From NCBI RefSeq assembly GCF_029894335.1, contig NZ_JARXZC010000012.1:62001-126000 (forward strand): DNA of 64,000 nucleotides, in the 5' to 3' direction. The stretch is from Kitasatospora sp. MAP5-34. GTDB taxonomy: Bacteria > Actinomycetota > Actinomycetes > Streptomycetales > Streptomycetaceae. Positions 35,053 through 42,998 of this stretch are shown one piece after another. The translations under genes and the position numbers were made by a program. How positions within the stretch are numbered: position 1 is the first letter of the stretch; each line of letters starts with the position of its first letter. The notes under the pieces were generated by a model. It was not told the DNA's origin, did no database searches, and saw only the letters and a program-made list of their open reading frames with translations.

Positions 35053-36399
35053 GTGACGACCACCAGACGACGACTGCCCGCCGGGCCGCTGGGGCTGCTC
35101 GCGGCTCTCGCGATAACCGCGGGCGCTCTGCTCAGCGGCCTCCCGGCGTACGCCGACGAACCCACCAGCCCCCCGGCCCCGACCACGACCGAGGGCGGCA
35201 GCACCGAGGCCCCCAGAGTCGACCTCATCCTCGACGTCAGCGGCTCGATGGGGGCCACCGACATCGAGGGCAAGAGCCGGATCTCGGTCGCCCAGCGGTC
35301 GATCGACGAGGTGATCGACGCCCTGCCCCCCGAGGCCCAGTTCGGCGTCCGCACGCTCGGCGCGACGTACCCGGTGAGCGACAAGACCGACGGCTGCACG
35401 GACACCAAGGTGCTCTTCCCGGTCGGGACGACGGACAAGGTCGAGGCCAAGACGGCCATCGCCACCCTCCGCCCCACCGGCTGGACCCCGATCGGCCTCG
35501 CCCTGCGCGGCGCCGCCCAGGACCTCGGCACCGGGCAGACCACCCGCCGGATCGTGCTGATCACCGACGGCGAGGACGACTGCTCCCCGCCGGACCCGTG
35601 CGACGTGGCCCGTGAACTCGCCGCCCAGGGCACCCACCTGGTGGTCGACACGCTGGGCCTGTCCCACGACGGCAAGATCGATCAGCAGCTGCAGTGCATC
35701 GCCAACGCGACCGGCGGCACCTTCACCGACATCCACACCCAGGTCCAGCTGACCAACAGGGTCGAGCAGCTCGTCAACCGCGCCGCCGACACCTACCAGG
35801 TGACCCCCGCCAAGACGGCGGGCACCGACCAGTGCGCCACCGCGCCGCTCCTGGCGCCCGGTGTCTACAGCGACCGGGAGAAGTTCTCCGAGCACCGGAT
35901 CTACCGGGTGCCGGTCAAGCCCGGCCAGGAGCTGCGCGCCTCGGTCAGCGTCTCGCTGGACCGCGCGGTCGCCCGCGACTACGGCGTACTGCTGCAGGCC
36001 ACCGACCAGGGCGGCCAGGAGCTGGTACGCGGCTCGGACGCGGGCAGCGGCCGGACGGACGTCGCCTCGACGGGCCTCCGCTGGTCGGCCCCGGCGGTCA
36101 CCGCCTCGCCGTCCACGCTCACCACCAGCGCTGCCGCCGCCTCCGCTGCCGCCAGTCCTGCGGTCTGCCTGGTCGTCAGCAACTCCTTCGCCCCGCAGCC
36201 GGGCACCCAGGCCGACCCCGGCCTGCCGCTCGAACTGACCGTGGCCGTGGCAGCCGCCTCCCCCGCCCCCGACGGCCCGGCTGCCGGGCTCGGACGCGGC
36301 TGGGTGCTGCTGCTGGTGCTCACCGGTGCCGGCCTGCTGACCGGCCTGCTCTTCGGCTGGATCGCACGCTGGCGGATCGCTGTCTGGCGGGAGAACTGA
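35053..36399 (+). CDS. Secreted, membrane-anchored VWA-domain protein
   Basis: The 448-aa protein has a signal peptide (about residues 12-33, ending PAYADE), a Pro/Thr linker and a von Willebrand A domain. The metal-ion-dependent adhesion site is complete: DVSGSMG (DxSxS), the Thr in GWTPIG and the Asp in ITDGEDDC. Paired Cys residues may form disulfides. A beta-rich domain (about 270-415) follows, then a C-terminal helix (VLLLVLTGAGLLTGLLFGWI) and a short basic tail. VWA domains bind protein partners through the metal. The GTG at 35053 is chosen on promoter spacing; ATGs lie 3 and 7 codons upstream. The partner gene starts two bases after the stop. Confidence 0.82.
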   Translation: MTTTRRRLPAGPLGLLAALAITAGALLSGLPAYADEPTSPPAPTTTEGGSTEAPRVDLILDVSGSMGATDIEGKSRISVAQRSIDEVIDALPPEAQFGVRTLGATYPVSDKTDGCTDTKVLFPVGTTDKVEAKTAIATLRPTGWTPIGLALRGAAQDLGTGQTTRRIVLITDGEDDCSPPDPCDVARELAAQGTHLVVDTLGLSHDGKIDQQLQCIANATGGTFTDIHTQVQLTNRVEQLVNRAADTYQVTPAKTAGTDQCATAPLLAPGVYSDREKFSEHRIYRVPVKPGQELRASVSVSLDRAVARDYGVLLQATDQGGQELVRGSDAGSGRTDVASTGLRWSAPAVTASPSTLTTSAAAASAAASPAVCLVVSNSFAPQPGTQADPGLPLELTVAVAAASPAPDGPAAGLGRGWVLLLVLTGAGLLTGLLFGWIARWRIAVWREN

Positions 36400-36401
36400 C
36401 C

Positions 36402-37286
36402 ATGCGACTTACTGTGCGTAAGACAATCCTCCGAGCGGGCCTGCTCGCCCTCGGCCTGGTCCCGGTGCTGGCTCCGGCCGCCACCGCCGCCACGCCGTCC
36501 CCGTCCGCGTCCTCCGCGTCCGGGTCCCCTGCCCCGGTGACCACGGCCGGTACGTCCTTCCTCACCGCGACCACGCTCGCGCCCGGCCAGGACGCCGCCG
36601 TACCCGCCTCCACCGGCGACTACCTCTACTGGGCCTTCGCCGCCTCCGAGGGGCAGACCGACACCGTACGGGTGACCGTCACCCTGCCACCCGCCGCCCA
36701 GCGGCACAGCCCGCAGACCTGGTCGGTCGAGCTGTTCGACGGGCTGCGCCGCCGCCAGTCCTGCACTGCGGGACCGCAGAACGCGACGGCCGCCACCGCC
36801 GACGACTCGGTGGCGCTGAGCTGCACGCTCCGGCAGATCCGCTCCTGGGCCGAGCCGTGGTCGGGCGACCCGCTGCCGGGCACGTACTACGTCCGGCTGT
36901 CGCTGACGGATGTGGACGCCCAAGACCTCGGCCTCGCGGCCCAGGTGCAGCTGCACATCACCGCCAAGGGCGGGGCGGACAACGCCCAGCCCGAGGGCGG
37001 CGAGTTCAAGGCCCCCCTGGTCCCGCCGGTCAACGCGGGCTCCACCGCCGCGCCGGCCCCCACGCTGACCGCCCCTGCCCCCGCCACCCCCAAGTCCCAC
37101 TGGTACTCCGGCCTGTTCTCCGGCTGGAACACCCGCTGGTTCTGGACGCTCGGCGGAGCCGCCCTGGCCGCCCTCGCGGGCGTCGGGGGCTACACCCTCA
37201 CCCGCCACCCGCGCGGACACCGCCACCACCACCCCGCACCCCCGGCTCCGGCCCCCCGCTACGACTCGTACGCGGGCCGCTCCTGA
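36402..37286 (+). CDS. Secreted, membrane-anchored partner of the VWA protein
   Basis: The 294-aa protein has a signal peptide (residues 5-29, ending PAATAA), a beta-rich domain (about 45-190), a Pro/Ala linker, a C-terminal membrane helix (about 246-266) and a His/Pro-rich cytoplasmic tail. The opening of the beta domain (FLTATTLAPGQDAAVPASTG and YLYWAFAAS) resembles the second domain of the VWA protein upstream, so the two may share a fold of the pre-peptidase type. The ATG at 36402 is two bases from the previous stop. I infer a surface complex; no function is known. Confidence 0.72.
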   Translation: MRLTVRKTILRAGLLALGLVPVLAPAATAATPSPSASSASGSPAPVTTAGTSFLTATTLAPGQDAAVPASTGDYLYWAFAASEGQTDTVRVTVTLPPAAQRHSPQTWSVELFDGLRRRQSCTAGPQNATAATADDSVALSCTLRQIRSWAEPWSGDPLPGTYYVRLSLTDVDAQDLGLAAQVQLHITAKGGADNAQPEGGEFKAPLVPPVNAGSTAAPAPTLTAPAPATPKSHWYSGLFSGWNTRWFWTLGGAALAALAGVGGYTLTRHPRGHRHHHPAPPAPAPRYDSYAGRS

Positions 37287-37298
37287 CGTACCCGGTGT

Positions 37299-37331
37299 GG
37301 AAGGGCCCGGCCGTCTCGGCCGGGCCCTTCC
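37299..37331 (+). terminator. Strong hairpin ending the VWA operon
   Basis: A perfect 15-bp stem (37299-37313 with 37317-37331) has a 3-base loop and starts 13 bases after the stop codon. It ends with TTCC but has no U-run. Confidence 0.85.
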
Positions 37332-37423
37332 GCGTTCCCCTTGCGGCCCCGCCCCAGGCCCGCGCCGAGGCGGGTGTGATGATGTGCCGTCTGTCGATCT
37401 ACTGCGATCACTTGGGGCAAATC

Positions 37424-40297
37424 TTGACCACCCGTTCGCTGGCTGCCCTGGCGGCCGTCAGCCTCGTCGTCGGTGCGGGCACGCTCGCCGTCCCGATCGC
37501 GGCCACCGCCGCCGGCAGCACGCTGTACGTGAACAACGCGAAGACCGCGAACTGCTCCGACAGCGCGGCCGACGCCGGTACGCAGGCGCAGCCGTACTGC
37601 GGCGTCCAGGCGGCGGCGAACGCCGCACAGCCGGGCGACACGGTGCAGGTCGCCGCCGGCAGTTACGGCGCCGTGGACCTCACCCACTCGGGTACGGCAG
37701 GCGCGCCCATCATCTTCGCCGGGCCACCGGCGAAGATGGCTCCGACGGCGCGCCTCTACGCCGGTACCGGGCCGGCGCTCACCTTCGACCATGTGCACGA
37801 CGTCGTCGTCCGTGGGCTCCAGGCCGTCGGCGGATCGACGTCGACGGGAGCCGCCGTCACAGGGTCGACCCGGGTCACCCTGGACAGCGACGGGATGGTC
37901 TCCGGCAACGAGAACGACAACGCCGCGCCCGCCCTCCACATCGACGGGCACAGCAGCGCGGTCACGGTGAGCCGCAACAGTCTGACCGCCATGGGCCGCC
38001 AGGGCGCCGTCACGGTGGACTCCGGGGCGACCGGGGTCACGCTGACGACCAACCTCATCGACGACGAGACGACCCAGACCGCGGTCACGGCGGTCGACAA
38101 CCCGGGAACCGTGATCGTCAGCAACACCATCACCAACATCGACGGGTGCCCGACGGCGATCTCCCTGACCGGAGCATCGACGGGGTCGACCATCGAGAAC
38201 AACGCGGTGCAGACGGGGTACGCGGGCGACTGCAGTCGTTTCGGGGCCTCAACCCCGGTGGTGGTGTCCGCCGGTTCGGTCGGCGGAACCACCTACGACT
38301 ACAACACCATCGAGAGCGGGGACACCGGAGCGCCCTACAACTGGGCCGGGAAGTCCTACCCGAGCCCGGCCGCGCTCCTGGCCGCGACCGGGCACGGCGC
38401 CCACGACTACCACCAGGTCGTCCCCGCCGGCATCTCCCTGACCGCCCTGAACGCGCCGCTCGTCGACTCGGCCGACGCGAACGCGCCTGGCGGGCTGCCC
38501 ACGGACATGTACGGAAACGCCCGCGTCGACGACCCGCTGGTCCCCAACACGGGCACGGGGGTCGGCTACTACGACCGAGGCTCGCGGGAGCGCCAGGACC
38601 CCTACTCGATCGCCTCCACGCTGTCCGCGTCCAAGGGGCCGGGTCCGCTGACCGAGACCGTCACGGCTGTCGAGAACAACCCATGGCACACCGGCATATC
38701 GAGCTACTCCTTCGACTTCGGTGACGGCAGCGCCCCGGTGGTGTCGGCGACGCCGACGGCCACCCACGTCTACGCCGTCAACGGCACGTACCCGGTCACC
38801 GTCACGGCCACCACGGCGGCCGGCCGACTCGTCTCCAGCCCCCGCAACCGGACCGTCCAGGTCGTGCCCGTGGCGCCGCTGGTGCCGAACCTCGACATCA
38901 GCCACCTCAGAGACGAGCCCAGCCTGACCACGTACACCCTGGCCATCGGCACCACGGACGACTGGAGCATCACCCACGAGATGGTCGACTACGGCGACGG
39001 CACCCCGGCCGTCGACCTGATCGATCCGGGCGTCCTCGTCGATCCGGCGCACTTCGTCGGATCCCACACGTTCCCGCACCCGGGTATGTACCCGGTCACC
39101 CTCACCGTGACGGACGACGGCGGCAACACCGCCACCACCAGCCGGCAGGTCACCGTCGGCAGCGCGTTCGTGCAGTCCGGGCCGACGAGGTTCCTCGACA
39201 CGCGCGCGGGCATCGGCGCGCCGAAGGGGCAGGTGGGCGCGGGCGGCGTCGTACGGCTCAAGGTCGCGGGCGTCGGCGGGGTGCCGGCCGACGGCGTCAC
39301 CGCCGTGACCCTGAACCTCACCGGGACGGGCGCCACGGCGGACACCTGGGTCGGCGCCTACCCGGACGGGTCGCCGCTGCCCACCGCCTCGACGCTGAAC
39401 TTCGGCCCCGGCCGGACCGAACCGAACCTGGTGACGGTCCCGGTGAGCGCCGACGGCTACGTCGACCTGTACAACCACTCGGGCAGCGTCGACCTCGTCG
39501 CCGACGTCGAGGGCTACTACAGCACCACCGCAACCAACGGCGCTTTCGTCACGGCGAACGCGCCGACCCGGGTCCTCGACAGCCGGTACGGCATCGGCAC
39601 CGGACAGCACGGCGTCGGGCCCGGCGGTGTCCTCTCCCTGCAGCTGCCCGCGAACTCCTACAACGGAGCCTCGGCGGTGATCCTCAACGTCACCGAGACC
39701 GACGCCACCGCAGCCGGCTGGGTCGGGGTGGTCCCGGCCGGCGGCGGGCTGCCGGGCGCGTCCAGCCTGAACTTCGTGGCCGGCCAGACCTCCGCCAACC
39801 TGGTGGTCGCCCCGATCGGCCCGGGCGGCCAGGTACAGCTCTACAACCACTCGGGCAACGTCGACCTGATCGCCGACGTCGAGGGCTACGTCGGCGGAGG
39901 AGACCCCGCAAGCTCCGCGATCGGATCGGCCTTCCTCCCCGTCACGCCCACCCGGGTCCTGAACACCCGACAGGGCATCGGCGCACCCCAGACCCAGCTG
40001 ACCGCCGACTCGACGCTCAAGGTGAAGGTCGCCGGCGTCAACGGCATCCCGAGCGGGGTGAACGCCGTCCTGCTCAACCTGACCGGCGTCGGCTGCACGG
40101 CCGGCACCTGGCTGTCGGCCTCCGCCCACACCGACGGCGCACCCCGTCCGACCACCTCGGACCTCAACCTCGACGCCGGGCAGACCAACTCCAACAATGT
40201 CCTGGTACCGGTGAGCCCGGACGGCTACATCGACATCTACAACCGCTCCGGCAGCGTGGACGTCATCGCCGACATCCAGGGCTACTACGCGAACTGA
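37424..40297 (+). CDS. Large secreted beta-helix/PKD/PTRxLDTR-repeat protein 1
   Basis: The 957-aa protein has a signal peptide (LTTRSLAALAAVSLVVGAGT, cleavage near TAAG). A parallel beta-helix of pectate-lyase type follows (about 37520-38600; NAAQPGDTVQVAAGSY, then repeated asparagine-ladder-like turns). Two PKD domains come next (FDFGDGSAP; VDYGDGTPA; both ending in YPVT-LTV type strands). Three C-terminal repeats of about 127 residues each start PTR-x-LDTR or PTRVLNTR (39178, 39559, 39945) and end in a DLIADVEGY-type strand. The TTG at 37424 fits the signal peptide; the GTG/ATG/ATG at 37376-37384 are alternatives. A role in cell-wall or carbohydrate binding is inferred. No catalytic residues were identified. 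Confidence 0.78.
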   Translation: MTTRSLAALAAVSLVVGAGTLAVPIAATAAGSTLYVNNAKTANCSDSAADAGTQAQPYCGVQAAANAAQPGDTVQVAAGSYGAVDLTHSGTAGAPIIFAGPPAKMAPTARLYAGTGPALTFDHVHDVVVRGLQAVGGSTSTGAAVTGSTRVTLDSDGMVSGNENDNAAPALHIDGHSSAVTVSRNSLTAMGRQGAVTVDSGATGVTLTTNLIDDETTQTAVTAVDNPGTVIVSNTITNIDGCPTAISLTGASTGSTIENNAVQTGYAGDCSRFGASTPVVVSAGSVGGTTYDYNTIESGDTGAPYNWAGKSYPSPAALLAATGHGAHDYHQVVPAGISLTALNAPLVDSADANAPGGLPTDMYGNARVDDPLVPNTGTGVGYYDRGSRERQDPYSIASTLSASKGPGPLTETVTAVENNPWHTGISSYSFDFGDGSAPVVSATPTATHVYAVNGTYPVTVTATTAAGRLVSSPRNRTVQVVPVAPLVPNLDISHLRDEPSLTTYTLAIGTTDDWSITHEMVDYGDGTPAVDLIDPGVLVDPAHFVGSHTFPHPGMYPVTLTVTDDGGNTATTSRQVTVGSAFVQSGPTRFLDTRAGIGAPKGQVGAGGVVRLKVAGVGGVPADGVTAVTLNLTGTGATADTWVGAYPDGSPLPTASTLNFGPGRTEPNLVTVPVSADGYVDLYNHSGSVDLVADVEGYYSTTATNGAFVTANAPTRVLDSRYGIGTGQHGVGPGGVLSLQLPANSYNGASAVILNVTETDATAAGWVGVVPAGGGLPGASSLNFVAGQTSANLVVAPIGPGGQVQLYNHSGNVDLIADVEGYVGGGDPASSAIGSAFLPVTPTRVLNTRQGIGAPQTQLTADSTLKVKVAGVNGIPSGVNAVLLNLTGVGCTAGTWLSASAHTDGAPRPTTSDLNLDAGQTNSNNVLVPVSPDGYIDIYNRSGSVDVIADIQGYYAN

Positions 40298-40319
40298 CCA
40301 CCCGACAGTACGACCACAC

Positions 40320-40348
40320 CGAGGCCCCGACGACCCGTCGGGGCCTCG
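40320..40348. terminator. Bidirectional hairpin between convergent genes
   Basis: A perfect 12-bp stem (40320-40331 with 40337-40348) and a 5-base loop lie midway between the converging stops at 40297 and 40373. Confidence 0.85.
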
Positions 40349-40372
40349 CGCACACTACGGCGTCCGCCGACA

Positions 40373-41332
40373 TCATCGGTGCTGCGAACAGGGCACACCA
40401 ACGCCCACGTGCTGGGTACTGGCGTACTCCTTGCCCGTCGACGTGAACCATTCACGGGGGTCGTAGCCGCCGCGGGCGCAGAGGAAAGACGGGAAGTAGA
40501 CGGAGGTGTAGCCACCGGCGTCGGGCAGTTCGGCGGTCAGTTCGAAGGGCTTGCCATCCGGGCGGTTGAGCACCAGCTCCGCTGTCGTGCCGTCCACCTG
40601 GTAGTGGATACGGTAGCGCCAGCGGCAGTAACCCAGGTTCGCCTGGGCCCTGATGAGGAACGCCTCGCTCTCGTTCCTGTCCAGCGTGATGTTCCTGGCC
40701 TTGGCGCCGGTGAAATACGGCTCTTGGCCCTTGCTGTCACCCTCCGCGTACACCGTGAGCCTGGGGACCGGGGCATCGATGGTCACGTCGAGCGGGATGA
40801 CATCCGCGCCACCCTGTCCAGGGGCGTGGACAAGGCTGCCGGAGAGCGGCGACGAGCAGCTGCCTCCCTCCAACTCGGGGACGATGTCCGTGATCCGGAC
40901 CTGCTGAGTGGCACGGCCTCGGAGAGTGACCATCCATTCGGCTTGTCCGACCTCGACGATGTCGGCCTTCTGTGCCCAGGGCTGACCGGAGGTCAGCACT
41001 CTGGCGAAGCGTCCGTTCGCATCGTCACGGACCAGAAAGTTCCCCGTCTCCGTGACGTCTCTGACCTCGACCACCTCTATGGCGTTCTGCGGCGAGAGCC
41101 TGTCCGGCAGGCTGTCGAGCGCCAGGACCGTCTTCGCGGTGTTGGTCAGTACGTCCTGGAAGGTCATGCTCGCCACGGCCACGAGGATCCCCACGAGCCA
41201 GGCCGCCGGTCTCCTGAAGTACTTCAACCGGTCACGAGCAGCCGCAGGGGCCGGACGGGGCCCACTGCCACGGCGGACGCTCCTCCGCGTAAGTGCCCCG
41301 GTCCTGCGCACCCGTACCCGGTTACTCGACAT
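40373..41332 (-). CDS. Uncharacterised single-pass membrane protein
   Basis: The 319-aa protein has an Arg-rich cytoplasmic N-terminus (RVRVRRTGALTRRSVRRGSG), one membrane helix (about residues 44-60) and an extracytoplasmic beta-rich part of about 255 residues. That part contains a few Cys (SCSSP, GYCRW, FLCARGGYD, VPCSQHR) that could pair. I do not recognise the family. The ATG at 41332 lies inside the end of the upstream gene (11-base overlap), so translation is coupled. G+C is lower than in the flanking core genes. It converges on the PTR-repeat gene at 37424. Confidence 0.65.
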   Translation of the reverse strand: MSSNRVRVRRTGALTRRSVRRGSGPRPAPAAARDRLKYFRRPAAWLVGILVAVASMTFQDVLTNTAKTVLALDSLPDRLSPQNAIEVVEVRDVTETGNFLVRDDANGRFARVLTSGQPWAQKADIVEVGQAEWMVTLRGRATQQVRITDIVPELEGGSCSSPLSGSLVHAPGQGGADVIPLDVTIDAPVPRLTVYAEGDSKGQEPYFTGAKARNITLDRNESEAFLIRAQANLGYCRWRYRIHYQVDGTTAELVLNRPDGKPFELTAELPDAGGYTSVYFPSFLCARGGYDPREWFTSTGKEYASTQHVGVGVPCSQHR

Positions 41333-42509
41333 GACTCAGCTGCCCTTCGCCCACACTCGACTCCGTAGGGTGCTGACGACGCCCACGCACCAGCACCGCG
41401 CCAAGGAACGCAACGCCCGTAGCCCAGCCCCACACTGTGCCGAACCGGACTGCGTCGGCGCTCGCCGCATCAAAGGGGTGAGCCAAGCCGGGCGTGATGC
41501 GCGGAGCGACACCGTTGAGCAGGCAGATCTCCACGACAGCCGCCACCATGGCCGCGAGCAAGGTTGCACACCAGCACTCCATGAGCAGGCGCAACGGGCG
41601 CTTCCCGGCCATCCGAGCGGCCACGGCTCGGAGCGCCGCCGCCAGCACCGCGAGCAGGACGACGCAGATCACCAGCGTCCCCAGCCACCCGCCGATGTTC
41701 TCCGTCTTGAGGGGACGCATCCGCAGTGCCGGGTAGAGGACTCCGCTCCACTCATCCACCAGCGCAGGAGGATGGTACGGAAGCCAGAGATCCGGGTCGA
41801 AGGTGATCGAGGCCTGCTTCAGCTGGCGTACGTTCGTGTGCCTCAGGACAGGCCCGCCGGCCACCGCCAGCAGCACGACCGGAATGAGTCCGGCGAAGAT
41901 CGCGTCTCGGTGCTCACGCGCGGCGGCAAGTACCGGAACCGGTTCTGGCTCCGTGCTGCCACCGCATCCGTCAGCCGTCTCCCCCACCAGTTCCCGAACG
42001 GTCGGCAGGCGCCGCAGGAGCCACATCGCCGCCCACGGGGGAAGTACGACCCAGCCGGTCAGCAGTGCGAACTGCACGGGCGCGGCCCACTCCTGCTTCA
42101 ACTGGAGATAGACGAACCAATCGGTGTAGGTCAGACCCGACGGGCGCCGAGCGGGGTCCATGGCGAGGCTGAGCAACTCGGCGATCCCCGCAGCGAACAG
42201 CATCGCCCCGAACAACTCCAGGACGGTCCGGATCCGCGGCCGGGCATCCGGTGCAGCCCGCAACACCGTGTACATCAGCACGGCGGACAGCACGACGAAG
42301 ACCAACTGCGGCACCCACCCACCAAGGTGGCCGGTGTCCTTCACCATGAAGCCGTCGAAACTCAGGCCCAGCACCCGGACGTCGGCGTCGGCCGGACGGG
42401 AGGCGCCACCGCCGGCCTCAAAAAGGACCAGCGGGTGAAGCACGAACAGAAGGGTCGCCTGAGCCAGGGCGCACCCCCCAGCCAGCACCGTGGACAGCCA
42501 ACGGTTCAC
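41322..42509 (-). CDS. Uncharacterised polytopic membrane protein
   Basis: The 395-aa protein has about eight hydrophobic segments. A periplasmic-type loop contains LKQASITFDPDLWLPYHPPALVDEWSGVLYP (given here in parts: positions about 240-270), and the C-terminus is basic. The GTG at 42509 is preferred because GGGGGAG sits seven bases upstream; a TTG start 57 codons earlier would add non-conserved-looking sequence. Translation runs into the next gene with an 11-base overlap. I do not recognise the family. The pair sits between two PTR-repeat secreted proteins, which may be chance or a functional link. Confidence 0.65.
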   Translation of the reverse strand: MNRWLSTVLAGGCALAQATLLFVLHPLVLFEAGGGASRPADADVRVLGLSFDGFMVKDTGHLGGWVPQLVFVVLSAVLMYTVLRAAPDARPRIRTVLELFGAMLFAAGIAELLSLAMDPARRPSGLTYTDWFVYLQLKQEWAAPVQFALLTGWVVLPPWAAMWLLRRLPTVRELVGETADGCGGSTEPEPVPVLAAAREHRDAIFAGLIPVVLLAVAGGPVLRHTNVRQLKQASITFDPDLWLPYHPPALVDEWSGVLYPALRMRPLKTENIGGWLGTLVICVVLLAVLAAALRAVAARMAGKRPLRLLMECWCATLLAAMVAAVVEICLLNGVAPRITPGLAHPFDAASADAVRFGTVWGWATGVAFLGAVLVRGRRQHPTESSVGEGQLSHVE

Positions 42510-42619
42510 CGTGGCACTCCCCCGAGTCAACACGCGTACGACTAGTGACCTGGGAGACGCTACAGCAGACCGGATGTCAGCGATTGAGGATATTCCGCTG
42601 CACAGTCGGTTCCACCGCC

Positions 42620-42898
42620 CGGGAAGACCACCTCCACAATCGGCTGTACTTCCTTCCGGAGCGGCCGACGAGTCCGGCAATGGAAGCGATCGGTTCTCCT
42701 GACGAACTTGCCAAGCGCACCGCCACCTGGTTCGAAGCCGTCCTGGGGAAGCCCATCGTGCGACATGAGTGGGAGCACAACAGCCAGGTCTACGCGGACC
42801 GGTACTTGTTCGCGGACATCACTCACCACAGGCGATCCCTCACAAATGCGCCAACAGCATCGACGGGCTGCCTGGTGGGCGAACTCGGTTACAGGTAA
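42620..42898 (+). pseudogene. Truncated remnant of a conserved hypothetical gene
   Basis: The frame reads REDHLHNRLYFLPERP, then DELAKRTATWFEAVLGKPIV and HEWEHNSQVYADRYLFAD. This resembles the middle of a small Streptomyces hypothetical family that continues with a conserved C-terminal half. The similarity ends at 42816, exactly where the repeat 42817-42895 begins, and the frame stops at 42898. There is no credible start with a ribosome site. I call it a remnant cut by the repeat or by recombination at it. The family name rests on memory and is uncertain. This is the main content of the 489-bp gap 42510-42998. Confidence 0.45.
42817..42895 (+). repeat. Dispersed repeat, copy A (inverted partner at 45751-45824)
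   Basis: The first 21 bases (42817-42837) are identical to the inverse of 45804-45824, starting CATCACTCACCACAGGCGAT. Similarity continues for about 50 more bases with substitutions and small gaps (for example CGACGGGCTGCC against CGACGGGTTGTC). Both copies encode THHRRSL in one frame. Confidence 0.7.
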
Positions 42899-42998
42899 CG
42901 GAAGATGGCAGCTCGCCCCCCAGCTCACCGTGGATTCGAACGCACGCGCTAGGCTTCGGCGCATTCTGCGTCGCGCACTACCCAAGACTGGAGGGTCG

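Noticed and set aside
33396..36399. ABC pair and VWA operon as a phage-defence island
   Set aside because: No nuclease, helicase, toxin or sensor genes are linked, and the proteins are secreted or membrane transporters.
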